Origin: Ilumatobacteraceae bacterium
GTDB taxonomy: Bacteria; Actinomycetota; Acidimicrobiia; Acidimicrobiales; Ilumatobacteraceae
Assembly: GCA_025463305.1 (NCBI GenBank)
Contig: JAOBWK010000108.1
Coordinates: 1-40,136 of the forward strand
DNA length: 40,136 bases
Direction of reading: 5' to 3'
The notes beneath the pieces were generated by a model. That model did no database searches. It was not told the origin of the DNA and worked only from the letters and a program-made list of their open reading frames with translations. The position numbers and the translations under genes were made by a program. Below are positions 31,627-38,746 of this stretch, in pieces. The first letter of the stretch is position 1. Each line of letters starts with the position of its first letter.

Positions 31627-31634
31627 ACGATACT
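31627..31634. promoter_or_regulatory. Overlapping divergent -10 boxes
   Basis: TATCGT on the minus strand (31632 to 31627) serves the enoyl-CoA hydratase, and GATACT on the plus strand (31629-31634) serves the 36-residue membrane protein. They share four bases, so both polymerases cannot bind at once. Confidence 0.45.
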
Positions 31635-31640
31635 GATGCC

Positions 31641-31751
31641 ATGGGTTACAACCCCCACCGCAAGTACGTTCCCAAGCGCGGCGATCTGGCCATCGTCATC
31701 GCCGCGATCGCGGTCGCCGTGGTGCTCGTGCTGTGGGCCTTCGCCGGCTGA
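31641..31751 (+). CDS. 36-residue single-helix membrane protein
   Basis: A small gene of 37 codons. The protein starts MGYNPHRKYVPKRGD, strongly basic, followed by one hydrophobic helix of about 20 residues (LAIVIAAIAVAVVLVLWAFAG) that reaches the end. The positive-inside rule places the N-terminus in the cytoplasm. I recognise no named family. A real gene is supported by the GATACT box exactly six bases upstream and by a hairpin (31799-31817) beyond the stop. It is divergent from the enoyl-CoA hydratase gene. Confidence 0.6.
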   Translation: MGYNPHRKYVPKRGDLAIVIAAIAVAVVLVLWAFAG

Positions 31752-31798
31752 GGCCGGCGCACCACGCAGTCCGGGCGGTCCGGGCGGCGCGAACATCA

Positions 31799-31817
31799 CG
31801 GACCGACCATTGGTCCG
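31799..31817 (+). terminator. Hairpin downstream of the 36-residue protein gene
   Basis: CGGACC (31799-31804) and GGTCCG (31812-31817) pair around seven bases. An alternative inner pairing GACCA/TGGTC exists. There is no T-run, as is common in high-GC actinobacteria. Confidence 0.35.
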
Positions 31818-31827
31818 CGCAGTACAT

Positions 31828-31844
31828 TGACAGTGGCACTGTCA
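31828..31844. promoter_or_regulatory. Perfect palindrome, candidate operator
   Basis: TGACAGTG-G-CACTGTCA is a perfect 8+8 inverted repeat. It includes TTGACA (31827-31832), a consensus -35 hexamer. It lies 133 bases before the translational-machinery-like gene. Confidence 0.55.
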
Positions 31845-31977
31845 GATCGACCCCGTCGCCAGGGCTGGCGGAGATGCGGACGCTGTACGTGCGAGGAGCT
31901 GAAGGGACACGGTGATGTGCGATGGGGCACGAGATGGGCACGGCTGAGTCGGACCGACGCGCGCAGGGATGCCGCTG

Positions 31978-32352
31978 ATGTCGTCGGTCCACATCCTCGT
32001 CTGGGTCGATCACGAGCGGGCGCGTCTGATCGAGCTCTCGGGTGGCGAGTCGCGCGCGATCCGGATCGGTGTCGATCCCTTCCGCACCGACACCTCCACG
32101 CCTGCGCCCCCGCCGCTGACGTCGACCGAGCTGTACGAGGGGATCGCCGACGCGCTCGCGGACGCCGAGGAGATCGTGATCGCCGGCCCGAGCCACGAGC
32201 GCGTCGCCCTCGCCCGCCACCTCGAGGTCAACCACCCGGCGCTCGGTCGCCGGGTCATCGCGATCGAGCAGATGGGCAACGCCACCGACACGATGCTGCG
32301 GATGTACGCCCGCACCTACTTCCGCATCTCCGACCGCCTCGGCCCGCGCTGA
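31978..32352 (+). CDS. Translational-machinery-type small protein (eRF1 domain-like)
   Basis: A 124-residue protein. It resembles small proteobacterial proteins annotated as translational machinery protein: the opening VHILVWVDHERARLIEL, then ADALADAEEIVIAGPSHERVALARHLEVNHP and the closing YARTYFRISDRLG. These are distantly related to the last domain of release factor eRF1 and its bacterial relatives. A role in ribosome rescue or hibernation is suggested by that fold, not shown. ATG at 31978 is chosen because AGGG lies nine bases upstream; ATG at 31969 overlaps that site. A 14-base tandem duplication spans the stop codon. Confidence 0.65.
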   Translation: MSSVHILVWVDHERARLIELSGGESRAIRIGVDPFRTDTSTPAPPPLTSTELYEGIADALADAEEIVIAGPSHERVALARHLEVNHPALGRRVIAIEQMGNATDTMLRMYARTYFRISDRLGPR

Positions 32353-32376
32353 TCCGTCCGCGCTGATCCGTCCGCG
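32345..32376 (+). repeat. 14-base tandem duplication across a stop codon
   Basis: CGCGCTGATCCGTC occurs twice in a row (32345-32358, 32359-32372), followed by a further CGCG. The first copy contains the TGA of the preceding gene. It looks like a replication slippage product. Confidence 0.7.
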
Positions 32377-32388
32377 TCGGTGCGTCGG

Positions 32389-32394
32389 TAGGGT
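32389..32394 (+). promoter_or_regulatory. -10 box (TAGGGT) of the alcohol dehydrogenase
   Basis: TAGGGT ends eight bases before the ATG at 32403. Confidence 0.4.
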
Positions 32395-32402
32395 CCTGCG
32401 CC

Positions 32403-33341
32403 ATGCGTGCAGTTCGTTGTGAGGGTGGCGCTCCGGTCGTCGTCGAGGTCCCGTCGGTCTCCGGCGATGGCGTGCGAGTGCGCGTCGCCTCGGCCGGGAT
32501 CTGCGGATCCGATCTCCACCTGCTGCCGTGGAACCTGCCGGCGGTGATGGGCCACGAGCTCGCCGGCACCCTCGCCGACGGCACGTCGGTGGCGGTCGAA
32601 CCGATCGCGCCGTGCGGCGCCTGCGCGGCCTGCGTCGCGGGCGACGTGCAACGGTGCGTCCTCGGGCCGACGATGATCATGGGCATCGGTCGCGATGGTG
32701 GAATGGCCGACGAGTGCCTGGTCCCCGTATCCGCGCTCGTTCGGCTGGCGGCAGGTGTGGCGCTGCGCGATGCGTGCCTCGTCGAGCCACTGGCCGTCGC
32801 CGTGCACGGCGTACGCCGCGGTCACGTGCTCGGCGGTCAGCGGGTCGGCGTCATCGGTGGCGGCTCGATCGGGCTCGCCACGGTGGCCGCCGCGCAGGCC
32901 GCCGGCGCGTCCGTCGACATCGCCACCCGGCACGATCGCCAGCGCACAGGTGCTGAGCGGCTCGGTGCCGGCGTGCTGCAGCTCGATCGCCAGTACGACC
33001 TGGTCATCGATGCCGCCGGCACGTCGGCGTCGCTCGCCGAGGCCATCGGTTGCTGCGCCGGCGGCGGCACGGTGGTGATGGTGGCCACCTACTGGGACGG
33101 CGACCTCGCCGTGCCGAGCACGCTGCTGAGCATGAAGGAGGTCAGCCTCGTGCCCGCCAGCATGTACGGCCGGGTCGGGCCGTCACGCGACGTCGACGTC
33201 GCCGCGGCCATGCTCGCAGCGCGCCCCGAGATCGCCGATGCGATCATCACCCATCGTTTCCCGCTCGACGCGGCTGCCGACGCGTTCGCCGTCGCCCAGG
33301 ACCGCTCGGCCGGCGCGATCAAAGTGGTGCTCGAGCCGTAG
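32403..33341 (+). CDS. Zinc-dependent alcohol dehydrogenase (MDR family)
   Basis: A 312-residue medium-chain dehydrogenase. The catalytic zinc ligands are Cys34 (AGICGSD), His51-Glu52 (GHE) and Glu128 in LVEPLAVAVHG. The structural zinc is held by Cys71, 74, 77 and 85 (CGACAACVAGDVQRC). The NAD(P)-binding GVIGGGSIGLA lies at about residues 149-159. It is shorter than the usual 340-350 residues, as many loops are trimmed. It oxidises a secondary alcohol or polyol; the Rossmann fold has no clear NADP signature. It runs alone with its own promoter and converges with the next gene across 19 bases. Confidence 0.9.
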   Translation: MRAVRCEGGAPVVVEVPSVSGDGVRVRVASAGICGSDLHLLPWNLPAVMGHELAGTLADGTSVAVEPIAPCGACAACVAGDVQRCVLGPTMIMGIGRDGGMADECLVPVSALVRLAAGVALRDACLVEPLAVAVHGVRRGHVLGGQRVGVIGGGSIGLATVAAAQAAGASVDIATRHDRQRTGAERLGAGVLQLDRQYDLVIDAAGTSASLAEAIGCCAGGGTVVMVATYWDGDLAVPSTLLSMKEVSLVPASMYGRVGPSRDVDVAAAMLAARPEIADAIITHRFPLDAAADAFAVAQDRSAGAIKVVLEP

Positions 33342-33360
33342 GACGCGGCGCGAGCACGTG

Positions 33361-33915
33361 TCACATGCTCGGCAGGCCGAGCATCGCGAACAGCTGGCCC
33401 ATCCCCGTGAACTGGGCGATGCACAGTCCGAGCTCGATGAACTGAGCCGTCGAGAGGTGCTCGAGGGTCTCGTCGACGAGCGCCTTGTCGACCTTGCTGT
33501 GGTCGAGCCGGTAGACCTCGGTGAAGCGCATCGCGGCCGACTCCTGCGCCGTGAAGCGGGCGTCGTCGAGGCGTCCCCCGAGCACGGCGTCGACGTCGTC
33601 GTCGTCGACCACCGGCACGCCCGCCGCGTCGCGGAACCGGCCCCCGAGGCAGAACATGCAGCCGTTGCGCGCCGCGATGCGCAGCCGGCACAGCTCCTTG
33701 GTGCGCAGCGCGAGTGTCGACTGGTCGTTGACCACGGGCTGGTAGAAGGCGAACCACTTGTCGATGAGCCCGGGCGCGTGTTCGAACTGGCCGTAGAAGG
33801 TCTGCATGCCGGTCTGGCGGATGCGCGCCGCTGTCGCCGGATCGAACTCGGTGACGGGCGTCAGGATCGGCTGCGGGATCGCGCATTCGGTGACGGAGCG
33901 GAGGTCGGTGGCCAT
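33361..33915 (-). CDS. Carboxymuconolactone decarboxylase/AhpD-like protein
   Basis: A 184-residue all-helical CMD-fold protein. LRTKELCRLRIAARNGCMFC has the CxxC redox pair (Cys86 and Cys89) typical of AhpD-like members. The C-terminal FIELGLCIAQFTGMGQLFAM is the second family helix. Such proteins either reduce peroxiredoxins or act as peroxide-linked reductases; decarboxylase activity is unlikely with this motif. It is divergent from the FadD gene with 159 bases between and may share its operator. ATG at 33915 has TACGCT eight bases upstream. An ATG 22 codons earlier is unlikely. Confidence 0.85.
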   Translation of the reverse strand: MATDLRSVTECAIPQPILTPVTEFDPATAARIRQTGMQTFYGQFEHAPGLIDKWFAFYQPVVNDQSTLALRTKELCRLRIAARNGCMFCLGGRFRDAAGVPVVDDDDVDAVLGGRLDDARFTAQESAAMRFTEVYRLDHSKVDKALVDETLEHLSTAQFIELGLCIAQFTGMGQLFAMLGLPSM

Positions 33916-33923
33916 GGGCCGCG

Positions 33924-33929
33924 AGCGTA
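33924..33929 (-). promoter_or_regulatory. -10 box (TACGCT) of the CMD-like gene
   Basis: On the minus strand TACGCT ends eight bases before the ATG at 33915. Confidence 0.45.
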
Positions 33930-33994
33930 TGCCCGACCCGATCGACGGGCCGACACGGACCGGCGTGTCCGAGCGCGGCACTCGCGCCAGCGGA

Positions 33995-34010
33995 AAACGA
34001 TCACTCGTTT
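33995..34010. promoter_or_regulatory. Palindrome, candidate operator of the FadD/CMD divergent promoters
   Basis: AAACGA-TCAC-TCGTTT is a perfect 6+6 inverted repeat with a 4-base centre. AT-rich arms are unusual in this GC-rich sequence. The form recalls TetR-family regulators of fatty acid breakdown (PsrA/FadR type). It lies 64 bases before the FadD start. Confidence 0.55.
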
Positions 34011-34074
34011 GCTAGACCTGATCCTTCACGCACGAGATCGCGGCACCGCCGCGACGACACAGATGGGATGGTTG

Positions 34075-35673
34075 ATGGCACGGTCGATGAACCTGGCGGA
34101 CTTGTTCGAAGTGGTAGCGGAGGAGGTGCCGGGTCGTCTGGCCATCGCGTCCGGCGACCAGCACCGCACGTTCGGCGAGCTCGACCGGCACGGCAACCAG
34201 CTCGGCCGCCACCTCATCGCGAACGGAGTCGGCAGGGACGACAAGGTCGCCATCTACGCCTGGAACCGCGTCGAGTGGGTCGAGGCGCTGTTCGCCGCCT
34301 ACAAGGTCCGCGCCGCGGCGATCAACATCAACTACCGCTACGTGGCCGCCGAGCTGCAGCACGTGATGGCCGACAGCGACGCCAAAGCGGTGTTCGTCGA
34401 GCGCGCCTTCCTGCCCACGCTCGCGGCGATCCGCGAGCACCTGCCGTTGCTCCAGGTGGTCGTGGTCCTCGACGACGGTACGCCCGGCGGCAACGAGGCC
34501 TGGCCCGAAGCCGTCGACTACGACACCGTGCTCGCTGCGCAGAGCGATGCGCCGCTCGGCATCGATCGCGACGGCGGCGACCTCTACATGCTCTACACCG
34601 GCGGCACCACCGGCATGCCGAAGGGGGTCATGTGGCGCCACGAAGACCTGATCAGCGCGGCGCTGATGGGCCTCGTGTTCACCGGGTCCGTCGTCACCGA
34701 TCCCGACCAGCTGCGCGACCGGATCGTCCCCGAGGACACCCGGCCGATCACGATGACCATCGCCCCGATCATGCACGGCGCCGCCCAGTGGGGCATGTAC
34801 ATCGGTCTGTTCACCGGGGCCACTGCCGTGCTGTACGGCGCGCACGGCTTCGATCCCGTCGAGGTCTGGAAGGGCATCGCCACGGAGCGCTGCAACCGCG
34901 TGATGGTCGTCGGCGACGCGATCGCCCGTCCACTCGTCGAGGCCCTCGACGAGCCCGGCTTCGACCTCGACGTGTCATCGCTGCAGGGCATCGGCTCCGG
35001 CGGCGCGCTCTTCTCCGACGTCGTCAAGGACGAGTACCGCACTCGGTTCCCGGGCATCATGATCTCCGACAGCATCGGTTCGTCGGAGATGGGGGCGAGC
35101 GGCTCCCCCGCCGGGCCGGGGCAGCACTTCAAGCTCACCGCGAACATGGCGGTGCTCGACGATGACATGCGCCCGGTCACGCCCGGATCGGGCGAGGTCG
35201 GACGGCTCGCCCGCAAGGGCGCGATCCCCCTCGGCTACTACAAGGACCAGGCCAAGACCGACTCCACGTTCGTCCCCGACCCCGACGGCGTGCGCTGGGT
35301 CATCCCCGGCGACTTCGCCACGGTCGAGGCGGACGGCACCGTGATCCTGCTCGGCCGCGGATCCGCGTGCATCAACACCGGCGGCGAGAAGGTGTTCCCC
35401 GACGAGGTCGAGGCTGCGCTCAAGCGCCACCCGGCGGTCGACGACGTGCTCGTGGTGGGCATCCCGGACGCCCGGTTCGGCCAACGCGTCGCCGCCGTCG
35501 TGCAGGCCCGCGAGGGCATGACGCCCACCATCGAGGAGCTCAGCGCGTTCGCACGTGAGTGGGTGGCCGGCTACAAGGTGCCCCGCGACCTCCGCCTCGT
35601 GCCTGTGATCGGTCGCACGGCCAGCGGCAAGGCCGACTACGCCTGGGCCAAGCAGGTCTTCGTCGACGCCTGA
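34075..35673 (+). CDS. Acyl-CoA synthetase (FadD)
   Basis: A 532-residue ANL ligase. The ATP P-loop YTGGTTGMPKGVMWRHED is at about residues 174-191. GSSEMGASG is the A5 segment. ACINTGGEKVFPDEVEAALK and the C-terminal RTASGKADYAWAKQ, with the adenylating Lys, complete the fold. The GTTGMPKGVMWR signature and the long VTDPDQLRDR insertion resemble FadD17/FadD19-type mycobacterial enzymes that activate steroid side-chain acids. Direct evidence for a steroid substrate is lacking. ATG 34075 is preferred over 34063 because GGGATGG lies just before it. Confidence 0.9.
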   Translation: MARSMNLADLFEVVAEEVPGRLAIASGDQHRTFGELDRHGNQLGRHLIANGVGRDDKVAIYAWNRVEWVEALFAAYKVRAAAININYRYVAAELQHVMADSDAKAVFVERAFLPTLAAIREHLPLLQVVVVLDDGTPGGNEAWPEAVDYDTVLAAQSDAPLGIDRDGGDLYMLYTGGTTGMPKGVMWRHEDLISAALMGLVFTGSVVTDPDQLRDRIVPEDTRPITMTIAPIMHGAAQWGMYIGLFTGATAVLYGAHGFDPVEVWKGIATERCNRVMVVGDAIARPLVEALDEPGFDLDVSSLQGIGSGGALFSDVVKDEYRTRFPGIMISDSIGSSEMGASGSPAGPGQHFKLTANMAVLDDDMRPVTPGSGEVGRLARKGAIPLGYYKDQAKTDSTFVPDPDGVRWVIPGDFATVEADGTVILLGRGSACINTGGEKVFPDEVEAALKRHPAVDDVLVVGIPDARFGQRVAAVVQAREGMTPTIEELSAFAREWVAGYKVPRDLRLVPVIGRTASGKADYAWAKQVFVDA

Positions 35674-35692
35674 GGAGTTCGCGGGCAGGTCG

Positions 35693-36031
35693 TCAGAAGG
35701 CGTCCTCGATCACGCGCACGCGGACCCCGAGCACGCACACCACATCGAAGCGGATGTCGACGCCGTGGGTCTCGGTGGCGGTGAGCCATGCTGCGCCGAG
35801 CCGTCGCAGCCGGGCCTGCTTGGCGTGGCCGACGGCGTACGCCGGATCCCCGAACGCGTCGTTGGCGCGGCTCTTGACTTCCGCGAACACGATGAGCCGG
35901 TCGCGACGCACGATGAGATCGATCTCACCGGCCTTGACCCGCCAGTTGCGGGCCACGAGCTCGTAACCGGCGTGCTGGTACCAGCGCGCGGCCTGGTCCT
36001 CGCCCCAACGCCCGCGAGCGTTGCGGTCCAG
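35693..36031 (-). CDS. yraN: YraN/UPF0102 family protein, start uncertain
   Basis: A protein of about 113 residues with the nuclease-like UPF0102 core. NARGRWGEDQAARWYQHAGYELVARNWR is the N-terminal signature. GEIDLIVRRDRLIVFAEVKSR holds the D...E-x-K triad of Holliday-resolvase-like folds. Its cellular role is not established. The frame has no ATG, GTG or TTG near the proper N-terminus. The given start is a CTG at 36031; the nearest canonical in-frame starts (GTG 36163, ATG 36169) lie within the DUF2469 gene and would add over 40 residues. It follows DUF2469 in the order typical of actinobacteria. Confidence 0.75.
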   Translation of the reverse strand: MDRNARGRWGEDQAARWYQHAGYELVARNWRVKAGEIDLIVRRDRLIVFAEVKSRANDAFGDPAYAVGHAKQARLRRLGAAWLTATETHGVDIRFDVVCVLGVRVRVIEDAF

Positions 36032-36042
36032 ACGCGGCTCGC

Positions 36043-36061
36043 CGAGATCGCTTCGATCTCG
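36043..36061 (-). promoter_or_regulatory. mRNA hairpin between DUF2469 and yraN
   Basis: CGAGATCG and CGATCTCG (36043-36050, 36054-36061) pair perfectly around three bases. GATCTCGACCG is also directly repeated at 36055-36065 and 36070-36080. The stem would form 12 bases before the putative CTG start and could govern coupling. Confidence 0.4.
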
Positions 36062-36066
36062 ACCGC

Positions 36067-36360
36067 CTAGATCTCGACCGGTGGCAGCTCCTCGACGTTG
36101 ACGTCCTTGAACGTCAGCACCCGTACCTTCGGGACGAAGCGGGTCTTGCGGTACATGTCCCACACCCATGCGTCTGTCAGCACCACCTCGATCAGTGGCC
36201 TCGCTGCATCGGACACCTGGGTGACCTCGACAGAGTTGGCCAGATAGAACCGGCGCTCGGTCTCCACGGCGTAGCGGAACATGGCCGCGACGTCCTGGTA
36301 CTCCTGCGCGAGCTGGAGCTCTCGTTCCGCCTCGTAGTTCTCGAGATCGTCACTGCTCAA
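36067..36360 (-). CDS. DUF2469 family protein (Rv2901c-like)
   Basis: A 97-residue protein with the DUF2469 pattern: SSDDLENYEAERELQLAQEY at the start, ETERRFYLANSVEV in the middle, and DAWVWDMYRKTRFVPKVRVLTFKDVNVEELP at the end. The family is restricted to Actinobacteria, which supports the lineage call. Its function is unknown; the constant place next to yraN and the ribosomal block suggests an RNA- or ribosome-related role. In mycobacteria rnhB and lepB separate it from rplS, but here only 55 bases do. Confidence 0.9.
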   Translation of the reverse strand: MSSDDLENYEAERELQLAQEYQDVAAMFRYAVETERRFYLANSVEVTQVSDAARPLIEVVLTDAWVWDMYRKTRFVPKVRVLTFKDVNVEELPPVEI

Positions 36361-36403
36361 TGAAGGGTGCTCTCACCGAAGGCGGCCGGAGCCGACCAAC
36401 CGT

Positions 36404-36419
36404 CTGACCGAGTGGTCAG
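36404..36419 (-). terminator. Hairpin at the end of rplS
   Basis: CTGACC-GAGT-GGTCAG is a perfect 6+6 stem that includes the rplS stop. It could end or attenuate transcription before DUF2469. No T-run is seen. Confidence 0.4.
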
Positions 36420-36763
36420 CGGTCGCGCTTTTCCTTGATCTTGGCCGACTTGCCCGAGCGCTCGCGCAGGTAGTACAGCTTGGCCCGACGCACGTCGCCA
36501 CGACGCACGACCTCGAGCTTGGCCACGGTGGGGGTGTGCAGCGGGAACGTGCGCTCCACGCCGACGCCGTAGCTGACCTTGCGGACCGTGTAGGTCTCGG
36601 CGACGCCGCTGCCCTGGATGGCGATGACGTTGCCCTGGAAGATCTGGACGCGCTCTTTGTTGCCCTCGATGACCTTCACGTGCACCTTCACCTCGTCGCC
36701 GGGACCGAAGTGCGGCATGTCGGTGCGGAGGTACTGGTTGTCGACGAGATCGGTGGTCTTCAT
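36416..36763 (-). CDS. rplS: 50S ribosomal protein L19
   Basis: A 115-residue L19. It shows [60 protein letters not shown] and the [20 protein letters not shown] tail. It lies at the 30S-50S interface. ATG at 36763 gives the normal [14 protein letters not shown] opening; the frame upstream is not L19. It follows trmD by 58 bases, in the universal rpsP-rimM-trmD-rplS order. Confidence 0.96.
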   Translation of the reverse strand: MKTTDLVDNQYLRTDMPHFGPGDEVKVHVKVIEGNKERVQIFQGNVIAIQGSGVAETYTVRKVSYGVGVERTFPLHTPTVAKLEVVRRGDVRRAKLYYLRERSGKSAKIKEKRDR

Positions 36764-36821
36764 GGAGCGGTCTTTCGTGAACACGGTGCGGCCAGATCGG
36801 TGATCCTGGCATGGCGAACGA

Positions 36822-37556
36822 TCAAGGATAGGCCTCGGATGGGAACTCTTCCAACAGCCGCCGGTCATCATCTGAAAGACCGCCGGCGGCGTCGATCAGA
36901 TCGGGGCGATAGCGGATCGAGCGGTGCAGCGCCTGGGCGGAGCGCCAACGGGCGATGCGGGCGTGGTCACCGCTGCGCAGCACGGGTGGCACATCCCACC
37001 CGCGGAACTCGGCCGGACGGGTGTACTGCGGCTCCTCGAGCAGCCCGGAGGCACCGAAGCTCTCGGTGACGGGGCTGACGCTGTTGCCCATCGCCCCCGG
37101 CAGCAGGCGGGTGACGGCCTCGATGACCAGGCAGGCGGCCACCTCTCCCCCGCTGAGAACGACATCGCCGATCGACAGCTCGTCGTCGACCAGATGCTCG
37201 CGCACGCGGTGGTCGATGCCCTCGTAGCGACCGCACAGCAGGCTGAACCCGCCGCCCGCCGACAGCTCGCCCGCGAGCGTCTGGTCGAACCGCCGTCCGC
37301 CGGGGCCGAGCAGGAACAGCGGCCGCAGCGGCTGGGCGGCCTCCACCGATGCGAAGATCGGCTCGGGGCGCATCACCATCCCGGCGCCGCCACCGAAGGG
37401 GTTGTCATCAACGGTGCGGTGCGGATCGGTGGTGTGCTCACGCAGGTCGTGGCAGCGCAGGTCGAGCAGGCCGTTGCCGCGCGCCTTGCCGAGCAGGCTC
37501 TCGCTGCAGAACCCGTCGACGAGCGCCGGGAAGATGGTGAACACGTCGATGCGCAC
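36822..37556 (-). CDS. trmD: tRNA (guanine-N1)-methyltransferase TrmD
   Basis: A 244-residue SPOUT methyltransferase that makes m1G37 in tRNA to prevent frameshifts. It has [43 protein letters not shown], and the knot segment [31 protein letters not shown] near the end belongs to the C-terminal tRNA-binding domain. It starts with GTG six bases after the rimM stop and is in the same operon. Confidence 0.96.
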   Translation of the reverse strand: MRIDVFTIFPALVDGFCSESLLGKARGNGLLDLRCHDLREHTTDPHRTVDDNPFGGGAGMVMRPEPIFASVEAAQPLRPLFLLGPGGRRFDQTLAGELSAGGGFSLLCGRYEGIDHRVREHLVDDELSIGDVVLSGGEVAACLVIEAVTRLLPGAMGNSVSPVTESFGASGLLEEPQYTRPAEFRGWDVPPVLRSGDHARIARWRSAQALHRSIRYRPDLIDAAGGLSDDDRRLLEEFPSEAYP

Positions 37557-37562
37557 GGATGC

Positions 37563-38060
37563 TCAGCTGTCGAGATCGAACAGGCCGTCGGGTGGATCGA
37601 TGGTGATCACGCCATCCGCGACGCCGACGATGAAGACGACCGGCACGAGCGCACCCGAGTCGAGCTCGAGCAGATCATGGGCGGGATTGGCCAGCACGCC
37701 GACGCAGTGGCCGCGCTCGACGCCGGCCGCCTCGACCACGGCAGCGCCGACGAGGTCGTGGACCCACAGCGCGTCGGCGTCGTCGACCGGCGGCGCCATC
37801 AGCGGCTGGTTCGTCAGCGCTTCGACGGCTGTGCGGTCGTCGAAGCCCTGGAAGTGCACCAGCCAGCGCTGCGGCAGGCGCTTCGAGAACGTGATCGTGC
37901 GCCAAGCGCCCTTGCACCACAGACGCGAGCCGACCGCGAGGCGGTCCTCGCGGTCGGTCACGAGATCGACGTACGTGTCGCCCTTGACCCCGTGAGGCCG
38001 GCGCACGACTCCCACCTCCAGCATCCCCTCAGGGCTGCCGGGCGGCGATGGTTCGGTCAT
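37563..38060 (-). CDS. rimM: Ribosome maturation factor RimM
   Basis: A 165-residue two-domain protein for 30S head assembly, binding S19. The N-terminal barrel starts LEVGVVRRPHGVKGDTYVDLVTD. The second part is the PRC-barrel: LWVHDLVGAAVVEAAGVERGHCVGVLANPAHDLLEL. The N-terminal 12 residues (TEPSPPGSPEG) are disordered. It starts six bases after the KH gene stop. The assignment rests on both motifs and position. Confidence 0.93.
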   Translation of the reverse strand: MTEPSPPGSPEGMLEVGVVRRPHGVKGDTYVDLVTDREDRLAVGSRLWCKGAWRTITFSKRLPQRWLVHFQGFDDRTAVEALTNQPLMAPPVDDADALWVHDLVGAAVVEAAGVERGHCVGVLANPAHDLLELDSGALVPVVFIVGVADGVITIDPPDGLFDLDS

Positions 38061-38066
38061 CGACCG

Positions 38067-38357
38067 TCAGTCGTCGACGAAGTCGACGTCGACGTCGACG
38101 CCATCGCGAGTGGCGGCGGCGCGGACGACCGTGCGGATGCTCTGCGCGGTGCGACCACGGCGGCCGATCACCCGGCCGAGATCGCCGGCACCGACCTTGA
38201 CCTGCAGCTTGACGCGGCCCTTCGACGGTGTGCCCTCGACGCGAACGGCCTCGGGATCGTCGACGATGGAGCTCACCACGTGGGTGAGCACCGCAGATGC
38301 GATCGGCGCAGCGAGCTCGTCGCTGCCGGCGTCGACCCCATCATCGACAGGGCTCAC
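38067..38357 (-). CDS. KH-domain RNA-binding protein (KhpA/YlqC type)
   Basis: A 96-residue KH protein. The RNA-binding loop is [22 protein letters not shown]. It acts, with its partner KhpB/Jag in other bacteria, in RNA binding linked to cell growth. It begins with GTG overlapping the rpsP stop (GTGA), so it is coupled to S16 synthesis. The C-terminus is an acidic [12 protein letters not shown] tail encoded by repeated GACGTC-type hexamers (about 38070-38101). N-terminal ~25 residues ([13 protein letters not shown]) are also acidic. Confidence 0.92.
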   Translation of the reverse strand: MSPVDDGVDAGSDELAAPIASAVLTHVVSSIVDDPEAVRVEGTPSKGRVKLQVKVGAGDLGRVIGRRGRTAQSIRTVVRAAATRDGVDVDVDFVDD

Positions 38358-38629
38358 TTGGCGGCTGCCCGCGCGGTGCCGAAGTCGCTCCAGGCACCGG
38401 AGATCTCGAGCAGCTTTTTGACCCGATCGGTCGGCTGGGCGCCGTCCATCAACCACTTCACGGCCTTGGCGTTGTCGATGGTGACGACGCTCGGCTCGGC
38501 GCGCGGGTTGTACTGGCCGACGATCTCGATGAACCGACCATCGCGGGGCGACCGGCTGTCGGTGGCCACGATGCGATATTGCGGCTGCTTGGTCTTGCCA
38601 ACACGGGTGAGGCGCAGCTTCACTGACAT
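38354..38629 (-). CDS. rpsP: 30S ribosomal protein S16
   Basis: A 91-residue S16. It has [39 protein letters not shown] and [19 protein letters not shown]. It is required for 30S assembly and body-domain folding. ATG at 38629 has a clear AGGAG site ten bases upstream, so unlike many genes here it has a true leader. It is the first gene of the rpsP-KH-rimM-trmD-rplS operon. The promoter lies in the 117-base gap shared with the divergent pentapeptide gene. Confidence 0.96.
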   Translation of the reverse strand: MSVKLRLTRVGKTKQPQYRIVATDSRSPRDGRFIEIVGQYNPRAEPSVVTIDNAKAVKWLMDGAQPTDRVKKLLEISGAWSDFGTARAAAK

Positions 38630-38746
38630 TTGATACAAACTCCTGATGTGAGAACCCCGAAAGGTTAGCGGGCTGCACGTCCTGCGCCACCCGTGGGCAT
38701 GGTCCGTCTGGATTCGATCACAGACAGACGAAACTGGAGGACGACG

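Larger units (their letters stand above)
31752..31977. other. Longest non-coding stretch, with two inverted repeats
   Basis: These 226 bases hold a hairpin at 31799-31817 and a perfect palindrome at 31828-31844. GTCCGGGCG is repeated near 31769-31786. No ORF with believable codon use fills the gap. It is probably a terminator followed by the regulated promoter of the next gene. Confidence 0.5.

Noticed and set aside
38070..38101. GACGTC-type hexamer repeat as a possible regulatory array
   Set aside because: It is inside the KH gene and simply encodes the acidic DVDVD tail.
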